From Burkholderia contaminans (GTDB taxonomy: Bacteria > Pseudomonadota > Gammaproteobacteria > Burkholderiales > Burkholderiaceae), in assembly GCF_029633825.1 (NCBI RefSeq), contig NZ_CP090640.1, forward strand, positions 1,550,001-1,614,000: a stretch of 64,000 nucleotides of DNA, read 5' to 3'. A program made the position numbers and the translations under genes. The notes under the pieces are model-generated. The model saw only the letters and a list, made by a program, of their open reading frames with translations. It searched no databases and was not told the DNA's origin. Of this stretch, positions 27,456-35,823 are shown one piece after another (the stretch's first letter is position 1; each line of letters opens with the position of its first letter).

Positions 27456-29405
27456 ATGGACCTATTTGCAGGCTCGGCGATATTGATACTGGGCTTTGTT
27501 GTTGGCGCTGTAATTGCGTGGATGCTCGCTCGTAGCCGGGACGGCGGGCGGGTGCAGGCGGCAGTGTCGCAGGCGCAATCCGCATCGCAGGTTCAGACCG
27601 CTCAACTTGAAGAGCGGTTGCGAGGAATGACCGAGGACCTTCAACTCGCGCGCGATGCGCGGGAGCAACTCGAACGTCAGTCAAACGCTTCGCGGGACGA
27701 GCTAGCCAAGGTGCGCGATGAACTGGCCCGGCTTTCAGAACGCTCGTCCCGTGTTCCGGCGTTGGAGGCGGAAATCCTGAAATTGGGAGAGCAAGTTCGC
27801 AGCGGCGCGGACGAACTGAGGCTGATTACCGCCAGCGAGGCGCAAAAGCAGCAATTGGTGGCGTCGCTCACGGAGCAGGCGAATCAGTTTGAAAGCGACA
27901 ACAAGGAACTTGCGCACAAGCTAGCACTCACGTCGACGTCTCTGCAGGAAGCGCACGAACGCAAAGCCGCGCTGGAGGAACAGGTGTCGCGCATCCCGGG
28001 GCTTGAGCGCAAAATCGGCGAGACAGAAGGGTTGCTCTCCAACGCCAATGGACAATTAACGGAACTGCGCGAATCGAGTGGGCGACAAAATGGCAAGCTG
28101 TTGGCGGAACTTGAGGCCGAGCAGCAGGCAGCAGCACTAGTTCGAGATGAGCTGATTGACGTGAAAAGCGCACGAGCGGCTGCTGAAAGTGTGGTTACAC
28201 GCCTGAGCGACGAGTTGACTGAGCTGCGCACGCGGACTGAGGCCGAGCGACAGAACGCTGAAGAAAAGCTCAATCTCCTGCTGCAGGCAAAGGAAGCGCT
28301 CAGTGACCAGTTTAAGACCCTCGCCACAGAGATTCTCGAGGAAAAATCCAAGCGCTTTGCAGAGCAAAACCAGACCAGCCTCGGTTTGTTACTCGAACCT
28401 CTGAAGACCAAGTTGACCGAATTCCAGGGGAAGGTCGAAGAGGTATATGTGCAGGAGGGGAAGGATAGGTCAGCTCTTTCTGCGCAGGTGCGCCAGCTGG
28501 TGGAACTGAATCAGGCGCTCAGCCAAGATGCAAAGAATCTAACGCTCGCGTTGAAGGGGTCGTCCAAAACACAGGGCAACTGGGGCGAACTCATTCTGGA
28601 ACGGGTATTGGAAGCTTCCGGTCTGAGAAAGGGGGACGAGTACGAGGTGCAGGATAGCCAGGTCCGTGAAGATGGTTCTCGCGCCCAGCCAGACGTCGTG
28701 ATAAATCTCCCCGAAGAGCGAAAGCTCGTTGTGGACTCAAAGGTATCGCTGCTTGCCTACGAAAGGTATGCGTCCGCTGAGACCGACGAGGAAAGACCCA
28801 TTGCACTTCGGCAACATGTCGATTCGATTCGAAGTCACATCAAATCGCTCTCGGATAAGCAATATCAAGCTGTCTACGGCAAGTCTCTCGATTTTGTCCT
28901 CGCGTTTGTGCCCATCGAGCCAGCGTTCATGCTGGCGGTGACGAATGATAACGAGCTGTTTATGGACGCGTGGCGCCGTAACGTCCTGCTTGTCAGCCCA
29001 TCAACTCTGCTCTTCGTCGTGCGTACCGTCGCACATCTTTGGCGGCAGGAGGCTCAAAGCCGAAATGCGCAAGATATCGCTAAGCGCGGTGCAGAGTTGT
29101 ACGACAAGCTTTGCGGATTTGTTGAAGACCTGCAACTGGTCGGGAATCGCTTGAGTCAAGCGAGGAAAGCCTATGATTCAGCACATAGTAAGCTGGCAAT
29201 TGGCAGAGGTAATGTCATCCGCCAGGCCGAGATGTTGCGTGATATGGGGGTAAAGCCATCGAAGGCGCTCCCCCAAGCACTGGTAGACATAGCGTCATCA
29301 GAGGACGATGCCATTCTGATACCACGTGAGTCAGTCGACATTTCGGTCTCTCAGGAACCTGGACTGCCCTCGAGCGCATCGCCGTCAAATGAGGCAGACA
29401 TGTAG
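27456..29405 (+). CDS. rmuC: RmuC-family protein
   Basis: A 649-aa protein: an N-terminal membrane helix (ILILGFVVGAVIAWMLA, about residues 8-24), a long coiled coil to about residue 330, then the RmuC nuclease-like core with GSSKTQGNWGELILERVLE, QPDVVINLPEERKLVVDSKVSL and FVPIEPAFMLAV. RmuC limits certain inversions and rearrangements in E. coli and its core belongs to the restriction-endonuclease-like fold. It is a lone gene beside Zorya. Its position in a defence island rather than at a core locus suggests it is cargo or an accessory defence gene. The tail after residue 620 is short and low-complexity. Confidence 0.9.
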   Translation: MDLFAGSAILILGFVVGAVIAWMLARSRDGGRVQAAVSQAQSASQVQTAQLEERLRGMTEDLQLARDAREQLERQSNASRDELAKVRDELARLSERSSRVPALEAEILKLGEQVRSGADELRLITASEAQKQQLVASLTEQANQFESDNKELAHKLALTSTSLQEAHERKAALEEQVSRIPGLERKIGETEGLLSNANGQLTELRESSGRQNGKLLAELEAEQQAAALVRDELIDVKSARAAAESVVTRLSDELTELRTRTEAERQNAEEKLNLLLQAKEALSDQFKTLATEILEEKSKRFAEQNQTSLGLLLEPLKTKLTEFQGKVEEVYVQEGKDRSALSAQVRQLVELNQALSQDAKNLTLALKGSSKTQGNWGELILERVLEASGLRKGDEYEVQDSQVREDGSRAQPDVVINLPEERKLVVDSKVSLLAYERYASAETDEERPIALRQHVDSIRSHIKSLSDKQYQAVYGKSLDFVLAFVPIEPAFMLAVTNDNELFMDAWRRNVLLVSPSTLLFVVRTVAHLWRQEAQSRNAQDIAKRGAELYDKLCGFVEDLQLVGNRLSQARKAYDSAHSKLAIGRGNVIRQAEMLRDMGVKPSKALPQALVDIASSEDDAILIPRESVDISVSQEPGLPSSASPSNEADM

Positions 29406-29530
29406 ATAGGGATTGAAACACTCGTGAGATGGCCGCTCGATTGTAGCTTCGCGTGTGCGACAAGTCATTGATGCCAATTCCCAGGCTACCCTGACGGAAG
29501 TCGGTGCCAGGTTTTCGTCAGGAAATGCTC

Positions 29531-29791
29531 ATGAAAGAGAAATGCGAGAGCTGTGGATGTGTACCCCATTCGCCTCGGCGCAGATGCACAAGCTGCAATA
29601 GACTCGTTTGCCTCAGCAGGTGTTGGTCGCGCAAATTTCAAGTTTGCGCCAAATGCGCATCAGTGCATTCGTCTGTGAATACGAAGCTAACGCGAGGGAA
29701 CGCTTCTGACAGAACATGCCGCTTCTGTCATGCGCTCCTGCCCATGAGTGAAAATTACCGATGTCCCAAGTGCTTTGGATTCGTACACTAG
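29531..29791 (+). CDS. Small multi-zinc-ribbon protein
   Basis: About 86 aa from the ATG at 29531 (MKEKCESCG), chosen because an AGGA lies about 9 nt upstream; the ATG at 29525 is also possible. It has at least four CxxC-type pairs: CESC, CTSC, CAKC and CRFC with a final CPKC, suggesting two or three zinc ribbons. No other domain is visible. It lies between rmuC and the DUF4209-like gene. The Cys spacing is strong evidence that it is real, but the function is unknown. Confidence 0.6.
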   Translation: MKEKCESCGCVPHSPRRRCTSCNRLVCLSRCWSRKFQVCAKCASVHSSVNTKLTRGNASDRTCRFCHALLPMSENYRCPKCFGFVH

Positions 29792-29880
29792 CCGCTGCCG
29801 TGAGGACTGAAACAAGTTGGTGCTACTGACGCTTACTTCTTCGAATTCGATACGATGCGTTCGTCGGTGTCGCTCTGGAC

Positions 29881-31815
29881 ATGAACTCATCTGAATCAGC
29901 GGATTACCTACCTAACGTAGCACTGAGCATTACAAGAGCGAGTTCTGAAATGGAGCGACAACAAGAGGAAGCCCAACCTGGCTTGCATTGCGCGTCTTCA
30001 AGCGATTTCGGCAATTTAGATTTGGTCAACCTGCTGTCGACGCTAAAAAAGGCAGACAGCCATGCCATGGAAATGAGCTTGCAGGAAGACCTGCGCAAAG
30101 CAACCGAGTCTGGCGATGAGGATGCGAGTCGCGCGCTGCGCGTTCTTATCCTACTTTGTACGCTCCACCTCCAGGTCGAAGACCCGGGGCCTGCGTACAT
30201 AGCGAGATGGCGTTCTCCCCGCGGTCGCTCCTACGAGGCCGGGGATTTTCGTGGCGAGCAGAACGACGTTCTGGCTCGGCTTCTGCCTCGGATTGCGCAT
30301 CCTGGTCTCCGCGCCCGCGTCGCGGACGTAGTCTGGTACAACGACCGCAAGCAGTGGGAAGCAGGGACCGCTGCGGTATCTGCATATTGCGAGGTCGTTG
30401 ATAAGCGCATCGAAGGCGTGTTCGTCTCAGCGTTCCCAGATATCGACGAAACCTTCACAGACGCGGTTGACTCATTCCACCGAGCATTACAAATTGCTTC
30501 GGCGTCGGCCAAACCGAACAAGCTTCCCCATCTGGTGCGCGATACGTTTGGGAAACTCTATGCGCACTTGAAGGCGCATGAGTGCCATGTGTCGTTTGTC
30601 CGGCTAGCCCGCCTGGGTGGCTCGTACAAGCTGGTCACATGGAAGGCCATCGCCGAAGATGCCGAAGTGCTGGCAAATGCAGCCGGAGAAGCAGTTCCGC
30701 CTTGGGCTTTACACCCTATTTGGCAGCTTGCCGCTCACGCATACACGCGCGTTAAAGATAATGAGGCGAAGCGTCGCTGCGTGTCGCGTATGGTCGACGA
30801 GACCCTGCGCAATCGGGACCATGTCAGTCAAGCGGCAGCCCGCGCTAGCTGGACGCGTGACGCTATAGAGGAATTGAGGCAGGCAGGAGGATTCGATGAG
30901 CGTATCGAAGGGCTTCGCGCGCAGTTGCGGGACTTCCAGGAGAAAGCTGTCGACGAGACAATCCAATTCAGTATCCCTTTCGACCTGAGCCAAGAACGCG
31001 CCGGAACGGTGAAGCTCTTCGGAGAGCTGACGCTTCCGGACTCACTCCTCCAACTAGGCATCATCACATCGCCGCCTAAGATAGTCGAGTTGCGTGCTAT
31101 GGCTGAGAGGAGCTTCCAGTCCAGCAGCCTCGGAGCAATGTTTGGCAGCCAGTACACGGACATCGAGGGAAAGGTCGTTGCACAATCGCCGGCGCGCTCG
31201 CTGAGCGGAGAGGCGAACGAGGCTCAATTGAAGGAAGAGTATGTGCGCATACTCGACTTGCATCGGCACCATGTCGTCAATGGGTATCTCGAGCCGGCAC
31301 GCAGAACTATAATGTCGCGCTTTCCCCTTGAGGAGCGGCACTTCCGGCCAATCGTCGACGCAAGTCCCTTCGTCCCGACAGGGCATGAACATCTGTTTTG
31401 CCTTGGGTTTGCCCGGTTCTGGCAAGGCGATTATGCTTCCGCAGTCCATCTGCTTGTGCCGCAAATCGAAAATTCGATTCGTCACGTTCTTCTGAATTCC
31501 AACCGCGATTCTTCGAAGATGAATCACGAACTGCTCCAGGAGGACCGCTCACTGAGCGGACTCCTGGAGAACTTTCGAGATGAGATGGATGATGTCTTTG
31601 GGAAGGACCTGACAAACGATATGGAGCTGCTGTTCGTTCATAAGCCGGGCCCTGCGTTGCGACATGAGCTGGCGCACGGCAAGCTGTACGATGCTATTTG
31701 CTATGAGGCAAACGCCGTGTACGCTTGCTGGTTTGTCTTTTTTCTCACCATCATCCCGCTCACCGAACAATGGGGTTCAGTGATAGCGCCAGCATTTGAA
31801 AGCATGGCCTATTAA
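29881..31815 (+). CDS. DUF4209/HEPN-like protein, 644 aa
   Basis: A large, mostly helical protein. The C-terminal region contains VPQIENSIRHVLLN and, some 70 residues later, LRHELAHGK, an R-x4-H arrangement like HEPN ribonucleases and DUF4209 proteins. Downstream are hydrophobic residues (YACWFVFFLTII) that could be a membrane or core helix. The N-terminal 450 residues show no recognised domain. It stands alone, with no partner overlapping. HEPN proteins commonly degrade RNA in antiviral or toxin roles, so a defence role is a reasonable inference but not shown. Confidence 0.6.
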   Translation: MNSSESADYLPNVALSITRASSEMERQQEEAQPGLHCASSSDFGNLDLVNLLSTLKKADSHAMEMSLQEDLRKATESGDEDASRALRVLILLCTLHLQVEDPGPAYIARWRSPRGRSYEAGDFRGEQNDVLARLLPRIAHPGLRARVADVVWYNDRKQWEAGTAAVSAYCEVVDKRIEGVFVSAFPDIDETFTDAVDSFHRALQIASASAKPNKLPHLVRDTFGKLYAHLKAHECHVSFVRLARLGGSYKLVTWKAIAEDAEVLANAAGEAVPPWALHPIWQLAAHAYTRVKDNEAKRRCVSRMVDETLRNRDHVSQAAARASWTRDAIEELRQAGGFDERIEGLRAQLRDFQEKAVDETIQFSIPFDLSQERAGTVKLFGELTLPDSLLQLGIITSPPKIVELRAMAERSFQSSSLGAMFGSQYTDIEGKVVAQSPARSLSGEANEAQLKEEYVRILDLHRHHVVNGYLEPARRTIMSRFPLEERHFRPIVDASPFVPTGHEHLFCLGFARFWQGDYASAVHLLVPQIENSIRHVLLNSNRDSSKMNHELLQEDRSLSGLLENFRDEMDDVFGKDLTNDMELLFVHKPGPALRHELAHGKLYDAICYEANAVYACWFVFFLTIIPLTEQWGSVIAPAFESMAY

Positions 31816-31852
31816 CGGACGATAGGGCTGCCTCTTCCAATACCACACACTG

Positions 31853-32323
31853 CTAATCTTCAGTCATCATCAGCCGGATAACTGAGGGATTTGCCTGCGA
31901 AAGATGTTCGATTTCTGCTTGGTAGCCGTATAGGCGGTGGAGCGCCAAGGCGATGGCGCACGACCGCGAATAGCCGCCTTCGCAGTGGACGACCACCGAT
32001 ACGATTTCCGTCGGCAGGGCCTCGATGAAGGAGTGAATCGCCTGAGCCTGCTCCGCGGTGAACGCGTGGACGAGCTTGCCTCGCGACTTCTTTGAGAGAC
32101 TCGGGCTCAGGAAATCGACGTCCGCGAAGCTTAGGCGCAGCAGATGGGGGAAGCCATCGAGGCTGGCAGCCGGGCGCTCCGGTGCGATGACTGAGATGAC
32201 GGCAATCGAGGGCAGCCGCGGCAGCTTCTCGGCGTCACCTCGCGACAGTGCGAATACCTGGCGCATGCCATTCTCCAGTGGCTTGTATAACTTTCCCACA
32301 ACATCCGGGAGTCGCTGCGTCAT
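31853..32323 (-). CDS. Tyrosine/dual-specificity phosphatase-like protein
   Basis: A 156-aa protein with the phosphatase loop HCEGGYSRS (C-x5-R) preceded by VVV, and an Asp-containing segment (FADVDF) earlier, as in small Cys-based phosphatases. Its ATG overlaps the stop of the upstream small gene (ATGA), so they are translated together. Proteins of this type are frequent on Burkholderia mobile elements; the substrate is unknown. Confidence 0.7.
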   Translation of the reverse strand: MTQRLPDVVGKLYKPLENGMRQVFALSRGDAEKLPRLPSIAVISVIAPERPAASLDGFPHLLRLSFADVDFLSPSLSKKSRGKLVHAFTAEQAQAIHSFIEALPTEIVSVVVHCEGGYSRSCAIALALHRLYGYQAEIEHLSQANPSVIRLMMTED

Positions 32324-32562
32324 CTCGCCTTGCTCGCGCTCCGCTGGCGCCGCTTAACGGCTCTGATAGAGTCGGCCCGCGTTGCGCGACACCGTTCCAA
32401 CTCTTTGCAAAGCAAATCTATTTCAGCTTGCATGTTAGCGGCTCGTTGTAGAAGCCGTCCGACTTCGTACCAATACGCGTAGCCCAAATCACCTTCGGCC
32501 GTCGCCAGCTCGTGAATTTTGCGGAGGGCAAACTCAAGGTCGACGTGATTTTCTGAATGCAT
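32320..32562 (-). CDS. Small helical hypothetical protein coupled to the phosphatase
   Basis: An 80-aa protein from the ATG at 32562 (MHSENHVDLEFALRKIHEL), chosen because GGAGGAGT lies just upstream; the longer frame to 32691 is unlikely. It is helical and charged, with a basic C terminus (AVKRRQRSASKAR). No family is recognised. The stop overlaps the phosphatase start by 4 nt, so it may be its partner or regulator. Confidence 0.6.
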   Translation of the reverse strand: MHSENHVDLEFALRKIHELATAEGDLGYAYWYEVGRLLQRAANMQAEIDLLCKELERCRATRADSIRAVKRRQRSASKAR

Positions 32563-32754
32563 CTTGTACTCCTCCGTAGACCTAGCATGCCGCGACTGAA
32601 AGGATAAGAACACGTGGCCGACGCTGATGTGATTTTGGCCCGTACAGCTTGCCGACGATGCCTGATACCGCCGCATCATCTCGCTGCGCACTGCGGCATC
32701 ACCTGGTCAGCGAGCCGCCACAATTTTCTTTGAGAGTTCTGCTGCGCCAGTACG

Positions 32755-32955
32755 TTACCGCGGAGGAGCGGCCCAGATTCCCGGCAATGCCGCGGTTGAT
32801 ATCTCGAGGTCGATGTCCAGCGGATAGTGCCGGAGGAGTAACAGCGCGGTGTCCCGAAATGCGTCACGCGCGGTGGTGTTGGCGGGCGAGCCAAGCAGCT
32901 GCAAAAGCTTACGCGCTTCGATGACTGCCTTCGTACGCTCAGATGCTGTGGTCAT
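32755..32955 (-). CDS. Small BPSL0761-family-like protein, right copy
   Basis: A 66-aa protein (MTTASERTKAVIEARKLLQLL), homologous to the copy at 5751-5933, with the shared block LLRHYPLDIDLEISTAALP. Both match my memory of the Burkholderia BPSL0761 family, of unknown function. It lies downstream of the zinc-ribbon hypothetical and in the same direction, about 70 nt away. Confidence 0.65.
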   Translation of the reverse strand: MTTASERTKAVIEARKLLQLLGSPANTTARDAFRDTALLLLRHYPLDIDLEISTAALPGIWAAPPR

Positions 32956-33024
32956 GGGATATTGCTCAATATACGTTGCAATTGCGGGCGCAATCGCACG
33001 CGCAGGCGCGCAACTTTCGCTGCC

Positions 33025-33657
33025 TTATCCGTGCGAGTCGGCTGGAACCAGGTCGGAGACTGGGGCGATGCATTCGTCGCAATAGACGCGGTGCCAATAG
33101 CCTTTCCGAAGTTCGCCTGGCTTACCGCAGCTCTCGCATACGCGCCGGGCGCCGGAAATTGCGATTTGCATATGCGCTCGGATGCGCGATTCCACATCCG
33201 GGGGACATAGCTGCCCACTGAGGACACCTACCGTAAGCTCGCCGCCGACCTGTGTGATGTCGGTGCAAAGGGGAAGCGCGGGATAGGTGGCCCGACCGCC
33301 CAGGAGCGCTCCATCCATCTTGGCGATTCGCTCCGGAAACTGGAGTTGCTCCCGCCACAAGGCGCGAAGCTCCGCCTCAATGTCGCGCGCCAGCGCTTCA
33401 ATGATTGGGTACCAGCCAACGCCGCACTGAATACCAAAGTGCGAGATGTTCGCCAGGTACGACTCAGGATGATGTACCGCGCGAAAGAACAGCGGGAAGC
33501 AAGAAAACAGCTCGCGCTGCCTAGTGTTCGCCGTCCACATGCGGGGCTTAGGGTGCAGTTCCGTGTCCACGGGTTCAACCGTCTTCACCAGCCGGCGCAC
33601 CGCCGGCGAGTTATCACACGACAGCGTGCGACGCAGTGCTCGAGGAGCAGTCACCAA
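33025..33657 (-). CDS. Hypothetical protein with C-terminal zinc ribbon
   Basis: Up to 210 aa; the first codon of the frame is TTG followed by GTG, and an internal ATG at 33540 (MWTANTRQREL) is a possible start, so the N terminus is uncertain. The region HFGIQCGVGWYPIIEALARDIEAEL looks like a globular core. The C-terminal part has CESCGKPG and YCDEC about 20 residues apart, a zinc ribbon. It is transcribed away from the XRE regulator across a shared promoter region. The function is unknown; I have seen similar proteins in Burkholderia islands. Confidence 0.6.
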   Translation of the reverse strand: MVTAPRALRRTLSCDNSPAVRRLVKTVEPVDTELHPKPRMWTANTRQRELFSCFPLFFRAVHHPESYLANISHFGIQCGVGWYPIIEALARDIEAELRALWREQLQFPERIAKMDGALLGGRATYPALPLCTDITQVGGELTVGVLSGQLCPPDVESRIRAHMQIAISGARRVCESCGKPGELRKGYWHRVYCDECIAPVSDLVPADSHG

Positions 33658-33817
33658 TAATTCTCCGTCATCGACCTGCGGCAGGACGAGTAAGTCCTTC
33701 GCGAGGAGCGACTGTGAAAGTGAAGTTTGCTACCGGTGCGTGCGTCGGACGATTTTGACCTTCGACGGTAGCGCGGCGTCGCGAATCCGCGCGGTGGCAG
33801 GGCGAGGTTCGCTTTAC

Positions 33818-33840
33818 GAATAGTCTATTTTGGACTATTC
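33818..33840. promoter_or_regulatory. Inverted-repeat operator upstream of the XRE gene
   Basis: GAATAGTC (33818-33825) and GACTATTC (33833-33840) form a perfect 8-bp inverted repeat with a 7-bp spacer, 43 bp before the XRE start and in the divergent region shared with the gene at 33657. The position suggests binding by the XRE protein and control of both genes. Confidence 0.6.
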
Positions 33841-33883
33841 CAGAATCGCTTGCAACCTTGCGGCTCTTCGCGTCGAGCCGCCA

Positions 33884-34123
33884 ATGGAAAAATCTATCTA
33901 CTCTCGCCGATACGCTTTGTTCGCTAAGCTGCTGCGAGCAGCCAGAGAAGAGGCGGGCTTTACTCAGGAAGAGGTCGCAACTCGCCTTGAGACCACTCAG
34001 ACGTTCATTAGCAAGTGCGAGCGCGGCGAGCGCCGGCTTGATGTTATTGAGCTATGTAGCTGGTGTGAGGCTCTGGGTATCCCAGCAAGCCAGTTCGTCG
34101 CTGAACTTGAGCAGAAGTTTTGA
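33884..34123 (+). CDS. XRE-family helix-turn-helix regulator
   Basis: A 79-aa protein from the ATG at 33884 (MEKSIYSRRYALF). The HTH is canonical: LRAAREEAGFTQEEVATRLETTQTF then ISKCERGERRLDVIEL. It is a single-domain, Cro/C1-like repressor. An inverted repeat 43 bp upstream is its likely operator, giving autoregulation and probably control of the divergent gene at 33657. Confidence 0.85.
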   Translation: MEKSIYSRRYALFAKLLRAAREEAGFTQEEVATRLETTQTFISKCERGERRLDVIELCSWCEALGIPASQFVAELEQKF

Positions 34124-34470
34124 CCGGCTGAGTGCGGTCGCCGAGAAAGCGTAGCACTTCGGAAAAATGCCGATGTCAGGTGACAGTGCAAGTTCTCCGT
34201 GTGCACAACTCTGCTGCCCACACCACGAGGGTGTGGACAGCCGCCCTGCGGGCGGTTCCAGAGTTGTACACACTCGAACGTCTGACGCGCCGGCTTTGCC
34301 GGCTTGCCCTATTTGTAAAGAAGGGGATGGAAAACCCGAGAAGGCGGCTATCGACCGAATTCGGTGGACTACATAACGCTCGGAGGCCGGTCTGGGCAGA
34401 CCTCCGTTAAGGCACGCGGACAACCCCGCGTCCATAGCCTTTGGATTCTGGGGTGAATGTCCATACCCGC
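34124..34470. other. Highly structured gene-free stretch at the likely island boundary
   Basis: No coding sequence, but several strong secondary structures in 210 bp: a three-way-junction-like element (34199-34273), a GCCGGC hairpin (34289-34303), a 12-bp palindrome ACCGAATTCGGT (34354-34365) and a hairpin at 34381-34406. It lies between the XRE gene and the 3' end of ychF, so it probably contains the island end. No tRNA gene is present. Confidence 0.55.
34199..34273. ncRNA. Predicted three-way-junction structured element
   Basis: The outer arms GTGTGCACAACTCTG (34199-34213) and CAGAGTTGTACACAC (34259-34273) pair over 15 positions with one mismatch. Directly inside are a hairpin at 34214-34240 (11-bp stem with one mismatch, ACGA loop) and a hairpin at 34241-34255 (CCGCCC/GGGCGG), stacked without spacers. 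The same fold is possible as DNA or RNA on either strand. It may be an RNA, a recombination site or a transfer origin; the structure is seen, the role is inferred. Confidence 0.45.
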
Positions 34471-35568
34471 TTATGTGCGGGTGAACAGGAAGTTCATCAC
34501 GTCGCCGTCATGCACGACATATTCCTTCCCTTCCGCACGCATCTTGCCGGCTTCCTTCGCGCCTTGCTCGCCCTTGTAAGCGATGAAGTCATCGAACGCG
34601 ATCGTCTGCGCGCGGATGAAGCCGCGCTCGAAGTCGGTGTGGATCACGCCGGCTGCCTGCGGAGCCGTGTCACCGATATGGATCGTCCACGCGCGCACTT
34701 CCTTCACGCCGGCGGTGAAGTACGTTTGCAGGCCGAGCAGCTTGAAGCCCGCGCGGATCACGCGGTCGAGGCCCGGCTCTTCCATGCCCATGTCGGCGAG
34801 GAACGCTTCCTTGTCCGCGTCGTCGAGATCGGCGATTTCCGCCTCGATCGCCGCGCACACGGCCACGACCGGCGCATTCTCGCTTTCCGCGTACTTGCGG
34901 ACCGCCTCGAGGTGCGGGTTGTTCTCGAAACCGTCGTCCTTCACGTTGGCCACGTACATCGCCGGCTTCGCGGTGATCAGGCAGAACGGCTTCAGCAGCG
35001 CCTCTTCGTCATCCGACAGCGCGAGACCGCGCACGGCCTTGCCCTGGTCGAGCTGCGCGCGCACCTTCTCGAGCACCGCGACGAGCTTCGCCGCTTCCTT
35101 GTCGTTGCCCGACTTCGCAGCCTTCGAATAGCGCGTGAGCGCCTTTTCGACCGTGCCGAGGTCGGCGAGCGCGAGTTCGGTGTTGATCACTTCGATGTCG
35201 TCGATCGGGCTGACCTTGCCGGCGACGTGAATGACGTTCTCGTCTTCGAAGCAGCGCACGACGTGCGTGATCGCGTCGGTTTCGCGGATGTTCGCGAGGA
35301 ACTGGTTGCCGAGGCCTTCACCCTTGCTCGCGCCCGCGACGAGGCCCGCGATGTCGACGAATTCGACGACGGCCGGCACGATGCGCTCGGGGTTGATGAT
35401 TTCAGCGAGCGCCTTCAGGCGCGTATCGGGCACTTCGACGATGCCGACGTTCGGCTCGATCGTGCAGAACGGGTAGTTCTCGGCGGCGATGCCGGCCTTG
35501 GTCAGCGCATTGAACAGGGTGGACTTGCCGACGTTGGGCAAGCCGACGATGCCGCATTTGAGACTCAT
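34471..35568 (-). CDS. ychF: Ribosome-binding ATPase YchF
   Basis: A 365-aa Obg-related P-loop protein that prefers ATP and binds ribosomes. The start is the ATG of [17 protein letters not shown]; the much longer frame upstream is a shadow of the divergent gene. It has the G1 motif GLPNVGKST, the G3 segment [19 protein letters not shown], the C-terminal TGS-like region ([18 protein letters not shown]) and the standard end ([11 protein letters not shown]). Full length. It is the first clear core gene next to the island. Confidence 0.96.
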   Translation of the reverse strand: MSLKCGIVGLPNVGKSTLFNALTKAGIAAENYPFCTIEPNVGIVEVPDTRLKALAEIINPERIVPAVVEFVDIAGLVAGASKGEGLGNQFLANIRETDAITHVVRCFEDENVIHVAGKVSPIDDIEVINTELALADLGTVEKALTRYSKAAKSGNDKEAAKLVAVLEKVRAQLDQGKAVRGLALSDDEEALLKPFCLITAKPAMYVANVKDDGFENNPHLEAVRKYAESENAPVVAVCAAIEAEIADLDDADKEAFLADMGMEEPGLDRVIRAGFKLLGLQTYFTAGVKEVRAWTIHIGDTAPQAAGVIHTDFERGFIRAQTIAFDDFIAYKGEQGAKEAGKMRAEGKEYVVHDGDVMNFLFTRT

Positions 35569-35823
35569 GGAATCCTTCGGACGGGTAAGGCGGCGCGGCC
35601 GGACAGGGCACGGCGGCGCGGGAAAAAAGGGCGGCCGGCGCTTGGGGCGCGGCGGGCCGACGGTCAAAGTCGCTATTGTACCGTGCCGACGCCCCGGATT
35701 CCGGGCGGGCGCCGAACGGCCGGTGCGGCGGGCCGCCGCGCTGCCGCATCGGCCTGCGATTCTGCTGATTTCCCGCAAAGTCCAGCCGCGTAAGGGTTTG
35801 GCCCCGCAGCTATAATGCCCGCC

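Noticed and set aside
34124..34470. Retron or CRISPR array in the structured stretch
   Set aside because: No reverse transcriptase gene nearby, and no regularly spaced direct repeats; the structures are single, not periodic.
34124..34470. tRNA attachment site at the island edge
   Set aside because: No tRNA acceptor or T-arm sequence is visible near ychF; integration target remains unknown.
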